Shown one piece after another: positions 8,156 through 17,692 of a stretch of DNA of 61,725 nucleotides. Source of the DNA: Flavobacteriales bacterium (GTDB lineage Bacteria > Bacteroidota > Bacteroidia > Flavobacteriales_G > Salibacteraceae); NCBI GenBank assembly GCA_018660685.1, contig JABJJW010000007.1, forward strand, positions 1 to 61,725. Direction: 5' to 3'. How positions within the stretch are numbered: the first letter of the stretch is position 1; every line of letters begins with the position of its first letter. A program made the position numbers and the translations under genes. The notes beneath the pieces were generated by a model that was not told the DNA's origin, did not search any database, and was given only the letters and a program-made list of their open reading frames with translations.

Positions 8156-8656
8156 GTGGAACTAAAGAAAATATTGAAAGATTCGATTCCTCATGCCTTG
8201 GAGAAGGCAAGGCGATATCGACTATTGAATGAACCTTGGCAAGCAGAAAGCATCTGTCGAGACATCCTCAGTGTTGACCCGGGTAACCAATTGGCGATAC
8301 ATACTTCTCTCCTTGCTATCTCGGATCAGTTCATCACTTCAACGAATACTAGGTACCCGAGGGCTAAAGATCTGTGCGAACAACTCGAAGATCCGTACGA
8401 GAAACTCTATTACCGAGGGATCATTGAAGAGAGAACAGGCAATGCTGCTCTGAAACGAACTGGACCCCAGACAAGATATATAGCCTACAACCACTATAAA
8501 AAGGCCATGGAATTCTATGAAGAAGCGGAGGCCCAGCGTCCTGACGAAAACGAGGATTCTGTGCTCAGGTGGAACGCCTGTTTACGCGCAATTGAAGAAT
8601 TCAAATTGGTGTCATCCCGGGATGTTGAACATCCACCACAACCCTTCATGGAGTAG
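8156..8656 (+). CDS. TPR-like helical protein of unknown function
   Basis: This 166-residue protein begins with GTG at 8156. It is helical and has tetratricopeptide-like periodicity: ARRYRLLNEPWQAESICRDIL near residue 20-40, then YNHYKKAMEFYEEAEAQRPD near 115-135. There is no signal peptide or membrane segment, so it is probably cytosolic. It stands alone, 150 bp after the aldehyde dehydrogenase and convergent with sdhB (30 bp between stops). I do not recognise a specific family; a protein-interaction role is the only inference. Confidence 0.65.
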   Translation: MELKKILKDSIPHALEKARRYRLLNEPWQAESICRDILSVDPGNQLAIHTSLLAISDQFITSTNTRYPRAKDLCEQLEDPYEKLYYRGIIEERTGNAALKRTGPQTRYIAYNHYKKAMEFYEEAEAQRPDENEDSVLRWNACLRAIEEFKLVSSRDVEHPPQPFME

Positions 8657-8686
8657 AAGCTCGCTCAAATCAATCAGCACTCTGGC

Positions 8687-9463
8687 TTAGTCAAGATCAA
8701 TCGGAGGGAGTTTTTTCTTCTTCGGTCCAAAGATCTTCCTTCCGATTATGGTGACTGGGTCATAGAATCGATCCACTACTCTTTCCTTCATTGGAATGAT
8801 TCCGTTGTCAGTGATATTGATGTGCTCAGGGCAAACATCGGTACAGCACCGAGTGATGTTGCACATACCCGATCCAAATTCATTTTTCAATTCTGGCAGA
8901 CGATCTTCGACGTCCAATGGATGCATCTCTAAGCTTGCCACTCGGATCATGAATCGTGGACCCACGAAGTTTTCTTCTTGGCCGTGATCGCGCAATACAT
9001 GACAAACATTCTGACACAGATAACACTCAATGCATTTCCTGAATTCCTGTACTCGATCTACGTCTTTTTGGTACATGACGTAACCCTTAGCGGTCTTTGA
9101 CTCTTTTGCTAATTTGACAGGTTTGATCTTTTTGTTTTGCTCGTAATTCCATGATACGTCGGTAACCAAATCTCGAATCAGTGGAAATGTCTTCATTGGG
9201 GTGACGGTAATCGTCTCATCATCTGCGTACTCGTTCATACGAGTCATGCAGGACAGCTTTGGCTTTCCGTTGATCTCCACGCTGCAGGATCCGCATTTTC
9301 CGGCCTTGCAATTCCATCGCAATGCCAAATCGTTGGCCTGTTCTGCTTGGATCTTATGAATGACATCCAGCACAACCATCCCTTCACTCACATCGGTCTC
9401 GTAGTAGGCTAATTCTCCACTTTCCTTGGTACCTCGATAGATCTGAAAATTTCGTTTTGCCAT
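8687..9463 (-). CDS. sdhB: Succinate dehydrogenase iron-sulfur subunit, Sdh1 type
   Basis: This 258-residue electron-transfer subunit of complex II passes electrons from the flavoprotein to the membrane subunit. The ferredoxin-like N-terminal domain binds a [2Fe-2S] cluster through Cys52, Cys57, Cys60 and Cys72 (WNCKAGKCGSC). The helical C-terminal domain has CIECYLCQNVC (144-154) and CNITRCCTDVCP (201-212) for the [4Fe-4S] and [3Fe-4S] clusters. The stretches NCKAGKCGSC, MKERVVDR and YDPV closely resemble mycobacterial Sdh1 SdhB rather than the usual Bacteroidota protein. It is the last gene of the sdhC-sdhA-sdhB operon. Confidence 0.93.
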   Translation of the reverse strand: MAKRNFQIYRGTKESGELAYYETDVSEGMVVLDVIHKIQAEQANDLALRWNCKAGKCGSCSVEINGKPKLSCMTRMNEYADDETITVTPMKTFPLIRDLVTDVSWNYEQNKKIKPVKLAKESKTAKGYVMYQKDVDRVQEFRKCIECYLCQNVCHVLRDHGQEENFVGPRFMIRVASLEMHPLDVEDRLPELKNEFGSGMCNITRCCTDVCPEHINITDNGIIPMKERVVDRFYDPVTIIGRKIFGPKKKKLPPIDLD

Positions 9464-9511
9464 ATTAACTTGATCCTATTCGTTTGACCCCAACTATGTT
9501 AGATTCTTGTT

Positions 9512-11374
9512 TCATTCGGCTCCAACCTTGCCTTGTTCTTGTGCGATCTCTTTTTCGAGATCCTCAATAGTGGATTTAGCAATTCGCTCCATTTCTGGGT
9601 CGGGTTTTAGCCGTTCCGTTTTGGAGAGTGACATATTCCCATCTGCCCCTTTTTTACTTACAATGTTATAATTCAGCCATTCGTCCTGCTCACCAGGAAA
9701 GTCTGAACGGGTATGCGCTCCTCTGCTTTCTTCTCTCTGCAACGCTGCCCGTGCAACAGCCTCAGCGGTGATCAACAGATTCCTCATAGCAAGTGCCTCG
9801 TGCCAACCAGGATTGAATTGACTAGCACCTTTGGCCTTCACCGTTTGATAATCGGCTTTCATTTTCTCCAAGGCATCAATGCCTTTTTCAAGGTTCTCTT
9901 TAGAGCGAATGATACCAACGTGCTCCTGCATGTTGGTTTCCAGTGTTTCATGTAACAGGTACGGGTTCGCTCCGGATTCACGATTTAGAATGTCAGTAGC
10001 ATTACGGATGATCTTCCTCACCTGATCCTCGTCAAGTGAATCGTGTGATCCCTTTTTGGCTGCATATTCTGCGGCGTTCTTACCAGATAGATATCCGAAT
10101 ACTAGGAGATCTGAAAGCGAATTACCTCCAAGTCGATTTGCACCATGCATTCCTGCGGCGCATTCTCCACATGCAAACAATCCGGGAACCGAACTCATGG
10201 TAGTATTAGCATCCACCTTAATTCCTCCCATAAAATAATGACAGGTCGGTCCTACTTCCATCGGCTCTTTGGTGATGTCCAATTCCGCCAGCACCTTGAA
10301 TTGATGGTACATGGACGGCAGTTTCTTTTTAATGTCTTCAGCGGACCTTTGGGTAGCAATATTCAGATAAGCACCTCCATGTTTCGATCCTCTACCGGCT
10401 TTTACTTCTTCGTTAATAGCTCGAGCTACAACATCACGAGTCAGTAATTCTGGTGGCCTTCTCGCATTCGGATCACCAGCCAACCAACGGGCAGCTTCTT
10501 CTTCCGTATCCGCTGTCTCGTCTTTGAATCGCTCCGGTACGTAGTTGAACATGAAGCGTGTGCCCTCACTGTTCAAGAGGATTCCACCTTCACCGCGCAC
10601 ACTTTCTGTTACCAAGATTCCCTTTACAGAGAGAGGCCAAATCATTCCTGTAGGGTGGAATTGATTAAATTCTAGATCCATCAATTCAGCCCCAGCCTCA
10701 TAGGCCAGAGCATATCCGTCTCCGGTGTATTCCCAAGAGTTGGATGTGACTTCCCAGCCTTTACCACCCCCTCCGGTAGCAAATATGATGGACTTGGCTT
10801 TGAAAATGATGAAGGATCCAGATTCACGCCACATACAAACAATGCCACATACTTCTCCTTTCTCATTCTTCACTAAATCCAAAGCGGTGCACTCCATATA
10901 GGTTTCTATGCCCTGATGAATGCCATGATCCTGTAATGTCCTAATCATTTCCAATCCGGTGCGATCTCCGACATGGGCCAATCTTGGATAGCGATGGCCT
11001 CCGAAATTTCGTTGATTGATGAGTCCTTTTTTTGTTCGATCAAATACAGCTCCCCATTCTTCCAGAAGACGGACACGTTCAGGAGCGAGCTTCGAATGTA
11101 ATTCGGCCATTCGCCAAACATTGAGAAACTTCCCGCCTCTCATCGTATCTCTGAAATGAATTTTCCAATGATCGCGTGAATCGACGTTGGCAAGGGCTGC
11201 CGCCATTCCACCTTCGGCCATGACAGTATGCGCCTTACCGAGCAGGGATTTCATTACGATTCCTGTACTTAGACCGTGCGAAGAGGCTTCAATTGCTGCG
11301 CTAAGTCCAGCTCCACCAGCTCCAACCACAAGCACATCATGTTCTACCGTCCTTATCTCAGATATATCTAACAT
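9512..11374 (-). CDS. sdhA: Succinate dehydrogenase flavoprotein subunit
   Basis: This 620-residue catalytic subunit oxidises succinate to fumarate using covalently bound FAD. The dinucleotide motif VVGAGGAGLSAA lies at about 16-27, and His49 in GKAHTVMAEGG is the expected covalent flavin site. GPTCHYFMGGIKVD and ANRLGGNSLSDLLVFG near 385-425 form the substrate and FAD pocket. Length is normal for the family. It sits 11 bp after sdhC and 48 bp before sdhB in one minus-strand operon. Confidence 0.94.
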   Translation of the reverse strand: MLDISEIRTVEHDVLVVGAGGAGLSAAIEASSHGLSTGIVMKSLLGKAHTVMAEGGMAAALANVDSRDHWKIHFRDTMRGGKFLNVWRMAELHSKLAPERVRLLEEWGAVFDRTKKGLINQRNFGGHRYPRLAHVGDRTGLEMIRTLQDHGIHQGIETYMECTALDLVKNEKGEVCGIVCMWRESGSFIIFKAKSIIFATGGGGKGWEVTSNSWEYTGDGYALAYEAGAELMDLEFNQFHPTGMIWPLSVKGILVTESVRGEGGILLNSEGTRFMFNYVPERFKDETADTEEEAARWLAGDPNARRPPELLTRDVVARAINEEVKAGRGSKHGGAYLNIATQRSAEDIKKKLPSMYHQFKVLAELDITKEPMEVGPTCHYFMGGIKVDANTTMSSVPGLFACGECAAGMHGANRLGGNSLSDLLVFGYLSGKNAAEYAAKKGSHDSLDEDQVRKIIRNATDILNRESGANPYLLHETLETNMQEHVGIIRSKENLEKGIDALEKMKADYQTVKAKGASQFNPGWHEALAMRNLLITAEAVARAALQREESRGAHTRSDFPGEQDEWLNYNIVSKKGADGNMSLSKTERLKPDPEMERIAKSTIEDLEKEIAQEQGKVGAE

Positions 11375-11385
11375 TCAATTTCGTA

Positions 11386-12243
11386 TTAAAGCCCCCAGGT
11401 GTTAAGGTCAACGATGTAGCCCATCGAAACGAGTCGTATGTAAAGATCAGCGACAACGATCCAGATCATGCTGATCCAAGCAAAGCGTTCATGTCGCTGG
11501 TTAAGCCAGGTAGCTACTTTGCCGTTCTGATGGGAAATCTCGCCTCCCATTCCACAGGAATAACAATCTCTTCGACCGCTAACGAGGTGCCGTATCGAAT
11601 GACACCCAAATGTGTAGGCGGCTAACATAATTGGATTCCCCAGAATTAACAAGCTTCCAATTCCCACTCCTAATTCTCCTGCTCTGAAAAACGATAGGTA
11701 GGCATCATAGAAGAATACTACGATGTAGAATAATGCGAAATACATGGTGATGCGATGGATGTTCTGCACGCGCATCAATCCAGTCTCTCCTTTGTATCCG
11801 GTCTTTCCTTTTCGGGGCAACGCGCCAACAGCACAAGCCGGTGGGGTTCCAGTGAACGCCCGATAATATGCCTTTCGATAATAATAACAGGTGAACCTGA
11901 AGACGCCTGGTATGGCCAGTATTAGAAGAGATGGCGAAGGGGGAATCCACTTTGGCCACCACTCAGGCCATGGTCCAAAAAATGAATGTTCCATCGGTGC
12001 GGCCCCAGCCACGCCTTCTTTGATGAAAATCAAAGGAGAATAAAATGGGGCGAGGTAACCTCCAAACCCATCTTGTCCTGCACTGAACCAATAATAGTCT
12101 GCTTGCCAAGCCGACCACAGTCCATAGATTAAAAAGCAGGAAAGCCCAAAAACAACGGTGCCGGGATACAACCACCATTTGTCCTTTCTGAGTGTCTTGG
12201 CAAAACCTTTAGTATGAATGGGAGTAGCTATGTCAGTTGGCAT
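11386..12243 (-). CDS. sdhC: Succinate dehydrogenase membrane subunit, type F, probable Rieske-type cluster
   Basis: This 285-residue single membrane anchor resembles mycobacterial Sdh1 SdhC in length and motifs, for example CYYYRKAYYRAFTG near 119-132. About five hydrophobic helices are visible. Between the last helices lies GCHSIRH (Cys214, His215, His219) followed by DCYSCGMGG (Cys227, Cys230). In the mycobacterial Sdh1 structure the membrane subunit carries a Rieske-type [2Fe-2S] cluster with Cys and His ligands and no heme; these residues are the obvious candidates here. The di-heme cytochrome b558 subunit usual in Bacteroidota is about 220 residues and lacks this block. First gene of the sdh operon. 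Confidence 0.82.
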   Translation of the reverse strand: MPTDIATPIHTKGFAKTLRKDKWWLYPGTVVFGLSCFLIYGLWSAWQADYYWFSAGQDGFGGYLAPFYSPLIFIKEGVAGAAPMEHSFFGPWPEWWPKWIPPSPSLLILAIPGVFRFTCYYYRKAYYRAFTGTPPACAVGALPRKGKTGYKGETGLMRVQNIHRITMYFALFYIVVFFYDAYLSFFRAGELGVGIGSLLILGNPIMLAAYTFGCHSIRHLVSGRRDCYSCGMGGEISHQNGKVATWLNQRHERFAWISMIWIVVADLYIRLVSMGYIVDLNTWGL

Positions 12244-12286
12244 ATAGGAGCTGAATTTCTTGGTTCGATGATCAGCTTACCGCGAC

Positions 12287-12316
12287 GGAAATTAATAATT
12301 TATGAATACTAAACAA
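12287..12316 (-). promoter_or_regulatory. Candidate sdhCAB promoter
   Basis: On the minus strand a TTG (12316-12314) is followed after 19 bp by TAATTTCC (12294-12287), a partial match to TAnnTTTG. The mRNA would start near 12280, about 37 nt before the sdhC ATG. Spacing is right but the -7 box is imperfect. Confidence 0.4.
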
Positions 12317-12439
12317 GAAAAGTTGAGATTCTGAAGAAGAGAGGATAGAGCTGTTTGACTCTTTTTGTCGAACTCAATTTGGGTTAAGTTCGAATCATTT
12401 GAACTTAGGAAACTCAAGTTTATGATCGAAAAACAGCTA

Positions 12440-14629
12440 TTAACGTTGCACCACGATACGTGCGGTTCTTGACTCAGAGTTGGTGATCACTTTCAAGACA
12501 TATAAGCCCACGCTATAGGTGGCCACCGTTAAATTGTGAGAAGCCGAAGTGATCACTTTCTGTTCAATAAGTCGTCCTTGAACATCAAATACCATTAATT
12601 CCCGAACGGCGCTAGATTGGAAGTCAATTTGGATTTGGGTGCCTGATGGGTTTGGAAAGAGGCGGAATTTATCATCTTCCAATTCTTCCGCATCCACAAC
12701 ATAATTTTTTTCTCTCGAAAAGATTTTCAACCCACCTTCTCCTGTACCCAAAAGGAGTTCATAAATGCCATCGCTGTCGATGTCCATAACTAGCGGACTG
12801 ATTTTACTCACGTTGAAAAACAACGAATCCAATCGAGTGAATTCACCTGAAAGATCAGTCGGGATTTCAAAAATTTCGACGCTGAGTTCATTGCTTCCGA
12901 CAAAGAGATATCGGCCTTCACCGAAGGCGTCGTTTCGCACAAACCTTGGGGTAGAAAATCCATCACAGCAAATAGGGTTGACGTCGATGCCACCAAGATT
13001 GGCGATTGTTGGAACCGATGGAAAACTAGCGCTGGACGTGGTGCCACCATTTTCGAAATAGGCGACTGTTCCCGTCCTGTCTCCTACCACCAAGTCTAGT
13101 ATTCCGTCATCATTTATATCAGCAAATTCAGGAGTAGCATTAGAACCGATGCTCGTAATGCTCATGTATTGCGGTATGGCTAATGTGAAATTTGACTGCC
13201 CTCCGACTGAATTGTTTCTCAGTAAGTGTAGTGTTCCGTCCAAGGTCCCAATCAACATGTCTAGGTCACCGTCTCCATCGATGTCGCCAAGTCCGGGCAC
13301 GACGGCTTCAAAACCGAACGCTGATAATCCCCCGATGTCACCATCCTCATATAGAAATGAACCATCGTTCTGTTGTTCAAAGTAGTGGATGCGACTTTTC
13401 AATCCGCCATTTGGGTTTCGACTATAATCGACTGCGATCAGAAGATCTTGATCTCCATCACCATTGTAATCCATACTGACGGGTGCAGTCATCGCTCCCA
13501 AGTCTAGCATTTCTTCTAACAGGAATTCTTTTGTTTCAAGGACATAATCGGGCGCTGTGCTGCTATTGTTATTGTAGAGCCAGGTATGCCCATGGTTCGT
13601 TGAACTATCGATTGTGTTATTGACGGACATGATTAAGTCCAGATTTCCATCGTGATCCGTGTCAATTTCATAACCAGAAACGAGGAAAGGCATTTCAATC
13701 GGATCAGTGGCGTTCGGAAAGTCGTTCGTTTGTTGATTCACGTCGATGGATGCAGAGTTCACATCGCCCACATTGATAGCGTGCACTACAGAGTTCGTTT
13801 GAATGTCACCAACAACTAAATCCTGATCGCCGTCCCCATCTGAATCCACAAGGAGTATTGACGACCCGGGGTGTCGAAGGCCTTTAGGTGGAATGATTCC
13901 TTTACAACTCGTGACTTGCAAGGTGCTGCTGTTGGACGGCTCCTCAACATTTCCCCAGCACTGCGTTACAACTTCAAATTCTAGGCTATCACAAGTGCCA
14001 TACAATTCCATGGATAAATTTCTGTGAAACTCAATGGTGTTTTCAGAATTCACAGAACCGAATGTGAGAATGTCCAGGTCGCCGTCTGCATCTTCATCCA
14101 CGATTGCAGGGACATCTCCACCGAGCACAAAGGCATTGGTAGTTACTGAGCCATAGTCAGATTGCAATTTGTCGATTACCTGGATAAATTCCGGAGAATC
14201 GGATCCAACATTTTTAAATACACGGAAGCTGGCTTGGTAGAAGGTGAAAAGATCTTTTTTGCCATCGCAATTGTAATCCTTCAGAATGGCAAAGTCTTGC
14301 ATCTCACGGGGGAAAAATTGCTCGTAGTGCGGGGCGTAGTCGTATCGACTCGACGTAGAATTATAAAGAAATGTCCGCCACGTGTCTTGGTATCGATCAA
14401 AAACGAAAAGGTCCATGACGCCATCATCATCCAGATCAATTTCGGAGAACTGAGGAGCATTGAACCCACCAACTCCCAGTAAACGGAGATCGGTACCGTC
14501 CTTCTCGAAAGTCACAAGAGACTCACCAGACTCCCTAAATCCTAGGTTGAACTGAGCGCTCAACATTGTTGGGAGAACAATGAACAAAGAGCAGAGAACT
14601 GATTTTACTTTTTGATTAATCGAATCCAA
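12440..14629 (-). CDS. Secreted FG-GAP/VCBS repeat protein with type A T9SS tail
   Basis: This 729-residue protein has a signal peptide (LCSLFIVLPTMLSAQ) and then about nine FG-GAP/VCBS calcium-binding repeats of the form DxDxDGxxDLxxG, for example DIDGDGDLDMLIG and DINDDGILDLVVGD. These should fold as a beta-propeller. The last ~80 residues (FPNPSGTQIQIDF ... GLYVLKV) are a Por secretion tail, so it is exported by the type IX system and anchored or released at the surface. It overlaps the paralog upstream by 25 bp and is probably cotranscribed with it. Partner or substrate is unknown. Confidence 0.88.
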   Translation of the reverse strand: MDSINQKVKSVLCSLFIVLPTMLSAQFNLGFRESGESLVTFEKDGTDLRLLGVGGFNAPQFSEIDLDDDGVMDLFVFDRYQDTWRTFLYNSTSSRYDYAPHYEQFFPREMQDFAILKDYNCDGKKDLFTFYQASFRVFKNVGSDSPEFIQVIDKLQSDYGSVTTNAFVLGGDVPAIVDEDADGDLDILTFGSVNSENTIEFHRNLSMELYGTCDSLEFEVVTQCWGNVEEPSNSSTLQVTSCKGIIPPKGLRHPGSSILLVDSDGDGDQDLVVGDIQTNSVVHAINVGDVNSASIDVNQQTNDFPNATDPIEMPFLVSGYEIDTDHDGNLDLIMSVNNTIDSSTNHGHTWLYNNNSSTAPDYVLETKEFLLEEMLDLGAMTAPVSMDYNGDGDQDLLIAVDYSRNPNGGLKSRIHYFEQQNDGSFLYEDGDIGGLSAFGFEAVVPGLGDIDGDGDLDMLIGTLDGTLHLLRNNSVGGQSNFTLAIPQYMSITSIGSNATPEFADINDDGILDLVVGDRTGTVAYFENGGTTSSASFPSVPTIANLGGIDVNPICCDGFSTPRFVRNDAFGEGRYLFVGSNELSVEIFEIPTDLSGEFTRLDSLFFNVSKISPLVMDIDSDGIYELLLGTGEGGLKIFSREKNYVVDAEELEDDKFRLFPNPSGTQIQIDFQSSAVRELMVFDVQGRLIEQKVITSASHNLTVATYSVGLYVLKVITNSESRTARIVVQR

Positions 14630-16830
14630 TCGGAGTGGTGCTGGTGTTCCAAAGAGACGAAGTAAAGCCCATCAGGGTAAGCTGACAAATTAATCTGAGT
14701 TTCTAGAATGCCATTCGACGCATTTGCCGATTCAGAAAAGAGCTTCCTTCCACCGACATCATAAGCATTGAGCGTGTATAGTTGGTTTTCGGCGTCAATG
14801 CGTTTGATGGTGAATGTCCCATCACTTGGATTTGGAAATGCTTCGAGTTTCCCTTTGGTCGAGGAATGTTCGGCTAAACCGATGGTGATGTTGTTCACCT
14901 TATTCAACATGTAGAGGCCGCCGGTTCGTTGTCCAATGATCAATTCATCCCTTTGATCCCCAAACAAATCAGCCCCGACAATGGAAGTGTAAGTAGCCTC
15001 GACCACAATGGAATCTACGGCCTCAAAGTTTCCAAAAATGTTGGTGATCGGGCCGTAAATTAAAATTTGTCCTTTTCCTGTGCCTTGCATGAGATAAAGG
15101 TTCGTGCCAAGAGAGTCAAGGTTATACGTGAAATACGGAACAGAAGCTCCTCCATAAGTATTGAAGTTTAGAATTCCTCCCATTTCTTCAATCGTTGCAT
15201 TTTGACTGTATGAGGGGTCAGTGCTTGTTCCAATATTCTCATAGTAATGAATCCTGCCATAGTAGTCACCAATCACTAGATCTTGGAGGCCATCAATATT
15301 CAGGTCAAAGAAGGTTGGATGTGCTCCCAAACCGACGTCTATGTTTTCATACATCGGCTGATTAAGTTGGAAGTTGTAGATACTGGCGACACCTGTATTC
15401 TTGAAATAGTGCAAGTTTCCTTCTTCGTCTCCTACAAGTAAATCGACGTCACCATCATCATCGATATCTGCCAGACAAGGGTGAGCCGTATGAAATCCTA
15501 ATGACGAAATCCCTGCGACATCTTTTTCATACAGTTCGAAAGAAGGGTTTCCTTCCGATCCCACATTTACGTATGCGGTGATGCTAGCTGAAGCCGTACC
15601 TCCATAGACATTGTAGCCTTCGTTTCCAATCATTAAATCAAGCAAACCATCACCATTGAAATCAACGAGAGAGGGGAAGGCACGTGATCCAACATCGATC
15701 ATTTCGCTGGAAAAGAAGCCCTTTTCTTCAAGCTCAAAAGTTGGATTGCTGTTCGTGCCAGCATTTCTGAAGTACCAATCAACTTCCATATTGATTGAAG
15801 TATCTATGCTAAAACTGGCCTGAGAATTTAGTTGATTGGGACTCACCATCATATCTTTTACACCGTCCAAATCCATGTCTTCAAGGTATACGGCCGGAAG
15901 CGTTGGCACTTCAGCGGGGACGGAATTACTAGGAAACGCTGTATCCGATAGAGCAAGATTTACGACCGCGTCTTCATTGTCTTCGATATTGATCAAGCTG
16001 ATAAGATTTCCCCTGTATGAATCACCGGTGATGAGGTCATTCAGCCCATCATTATTCAAATCCATCGCGGCGAGGGTAGTTCCGCCATGGCGTTTGCCTC
16101 TTTCATAAGCAGCGCCGGTGTCGCAAGCATAAGGCGTCCACCCAGTCTCACTGATGTACTCACGCACTTTACCCCAGCATTTATTTACAAGCTTGTAAGC
16201 TAAACTATCGCTGGTTCCATAAAGCTCTTGACTAAGGTTTTTGACATAAAGCAAAACGTACGGCGTTAGGTCTACCTGTCCTTGAATTAAAATGTCAAGA
16301 TCACCGTCACCATCAAAATCATAAATGGCAGGCAAGTCATTGATGGGCGCGTAGAAGAAAAGGGCCGAAGCGGATTCTCGTTTATACATTAAGTCATCGG
16401 CCGCTTGCTCAAACTTCAAAATGGTATCACTGATATTTCGGTAAACATCGATTCCATAGTTGTTATAACCCGCCGTGAATATGTCAGACTTCCCATCCTC
16501 ATCGTAGTCTCTCAACAGCGTGTAATTCCAGTTCATTTTTGGAAAATTTCCAATGGCTGAAGGCTCGAATTCAAACTCACCGTTTTCGTTTCGAATAAAG
16601 GGTAGCCTTCTTTTTCCGTCGCGTTCAAAAATGAATACGTCCATCGTCCCATCCAAGTCAACATCAATGCTAGAAAACTGAGGATTGTTTAGCCCACCCG
16701 CCCAAGGGTTTATCAGGGTGTCCAAGTCATGGATCACAGGGGTCTCATCGTAGTAATCATAACCAGCATTGAATTGCCCAAAGGTGTTGAGTGCAAGTGG
16801 CAAGAACAGTACTGTGAAATAGGATTTCAT
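14605..16830 (-). CDS. Secreted FG-GAP/VCBS repeat protein, paralog of the downstream gene
   Basis: About 741 residues from the ATG at 16830, where the signal peptide MKSYFTVLFLPLALNTFG begins. The frame is open further, to 16914, but a TACTTTTG promoter box at 16850-16857 lies inside that extension, so 16830 is the true start. Nine DxDxDG-type FG-GAP repeats can be counted (DFDGDGDLDILIQG, DIDDDGDVDLLVGD and others). The C-terminal FPNPSDGTF...GLYFVSL is a type A T9SS sorting domain. Order and spacing of repeats match the next gene, which points to tandem duplication. Confidence 0.88.
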   Translation of the reverse strand: MKSYFTVLFLPLALNTFGQFNAGYDYYDETPVIHDLDTLINPWAGGLNNPQFSSIDVDLDGTMDVFIFERDGKRRLPFIRNENGEFEFEPSAIGNFPKMNWNYTLLRDYDEDGKSDIFTAGYNNYGIDVYRNISDTILKFEQAADDLMYKRESASALFFYAPINDLPAIYDFDGDGDLDILIQGQVDLTPYVLLYVKNLSQELYGTSDSLAYKLVNKCWGKVREYISETGWTPYACDTGAAYERGKRHGGTTLAAMDLNNDGLNDLITGDSYRGNLISLINIEDNEDAVVNLALSDTAFPSNSVPAEVPTLPAVYLEDMDLDGVKDMMVSPNQLNSQASFSIDTSINMEVDWYFRNAGTNSNPTFELEEKGFFSSEMIDVGSRAFPSLVDFNGDGLLDLMIGNEGYNVYGGTASASITAYVNVGSEGNPSFELYEKDVAGISSLGFHTAHPCLADIDDDGDVDLLVGDEEGNLHYFKNTGVASIYNFQLNQPMYENIDVGLGAHPTFFDLNIDGLQDLVIGDYYGRIHYYENIGTSTDPSYSQNATIEEMGGILNFNTYGGASVPYFTYNLDSLGTNLYLMQGTGKGQILIYGPITNIFGNFEAVDSIVVEATYTSIVGADLFGDQRDELIIGQRTGGLYMLNKVNNITIGLAEHSSTKGKLEAFPNPSDGTFTIKRIDAENQLYTLNAYDVGGRKLFSESANASNGILETQINLSAYPDGLYFVSLEHQHHSDWIRLIKK

Positions 16831-16849
16831 GTTTACAAGACGATCAATA

Positions 16850-16857
16850 CAAAAGTA
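16850..16857 (-). promoter_or_regulatory. Promoter -7 box TACTTTTG for the FG-GAP operon
   Basis: Minus-strand TACTTTTG matches TAnnTTTG fully. The predicted start near 16843 gives a leader of about 13 nt to the ATG at 16830 and excludes the ORF start at 16914. Confidence 0.5.
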
Positions 16858-16890
16858 GCGTTGTATAAGCCACGACCGATTTGCAATAGG

Positions 16891-16898
16891 TACATTTG
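16891..16898 (+). promoter_or_regulatory. Promoter -7 box TACATTTG for the beta-barrel gene
   Basis: TACATTTG on the plus strand, 20 bp before the ATG at 16919, matches TAnnTTTG. It stands back to back with the FG-GAP promoter, 33 bp apart. Confidence 0.5.
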
Positions 16899-16918
16899 GC
16901 GGCTGAAAAATCAATTAT

Positions 16919-17635
16919 ATGAAACAGATCATTTCAATTCTGTCCTTATTCCTAGTTCTATCAGGAATTGTTGTTGGACAAGAGGCTGACACAACGAGTG
17001 TGAAGGCTGAAATGGAAGACGAAGAAGAGGGAATCCCTCATTTGGATTTGATGTTGATTGATTTGAATTGGGATTACCTAATTGGCAACAACAAATCGTT
17101 CAAGCAAGATTGGTACGGCCGTGGTGCAAATGTTTCTATCCTTTATGATCATCCATTCCAGGAAGATGGAATGGTCAGCGGAGCCTTTGGCGTTGGAATC
17201 GCAGCGCATAATTATTATTCAAACTCTGTTGTCACGAGATTTGACACGGCGTTGGTCTCTACTTCAGATTTCGTGGACATTCCAGACTCACTAATGAAGA
17301 GCATTAAGCTCTCCGTTAATTATGTGGATATTCCAATCGAATTGAGATTTCGAAGCGCGGTAGATGATCGTGGAAATAGAATAAAAGTTGCAATAGGTGC
17401 AAAAGTTGGTTATCGACTTCAGACCCACGAGAAGACCATTGATGCACAGAATGTGAAGCTCAAAACATTCGCATATCCACATATTACAAAGTGGAGATAC
17501 GGTGCAACATTCAGAGCCGGATATGGTTCTGTGATGTTCCATGGATTCTACTCTATTTCGACATTGTTTGAGGAGCAGAACACAGTTACTCCGTACAATG
17601 CCTTGCAGCTTGGAGTGACAATTACCCCATTCTAA
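16919..17635 (+). CDS. PorT-like outer-membrane beta-barrel protein
   Basis: This 238-residue protein has a clear signal peptide (IISILSLFLVLSGIVVGQ), a short acidic linker, and then alternating hydrophobic/polar strands ending in the aromatic-terminated strand LQLGVTITPF, as in small outer-membrane barrels. It looks like the PorT-like outer-membrane beta-barrel proteins common in Bacteroidota. No partner gene is adjacent in the same direction. Function unknown; family call moderate. Confidence 0.7.
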   Translation: MKQIISILSLFLVLSGIVVGQEADTTSVKAEMEDEEEGIPHLDLMLIDLNWDYLIGNNKSFKQDWYGRGANVSILYDHPFQEDGMVSGAFGVGIAAHNYYSNSVVTRFDTALVSTSDFVDIPDSLMKSIKLSVNYVDIPIELRFRSAVDDRGNRIKVAIGAKVGYRLQTHEKTIDAQNVKLKTFAYPHITKWRYGATFRAGYGSVMFHGFYSISTLFEEQNTVTPYNALQLGVTITPF

Positions 17636-17657
17636 AATTCTGTTTAAGGAGGATTTC

Positions 17658-17676
17658 GGAACGCGAATGCGCTTCC
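17658..17676. terminator. Weak hairpin in convergent gap
   Basis: The bases GGAACGC-GAAT-GCGCTTCC form a short stem with one bulge between two convergent genes. No U-run follows on either strand, so as a terminator it is weak. Confidence 0.25.
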
Positions 17677-17692
17677 AGAGATTTCTTAGTCT

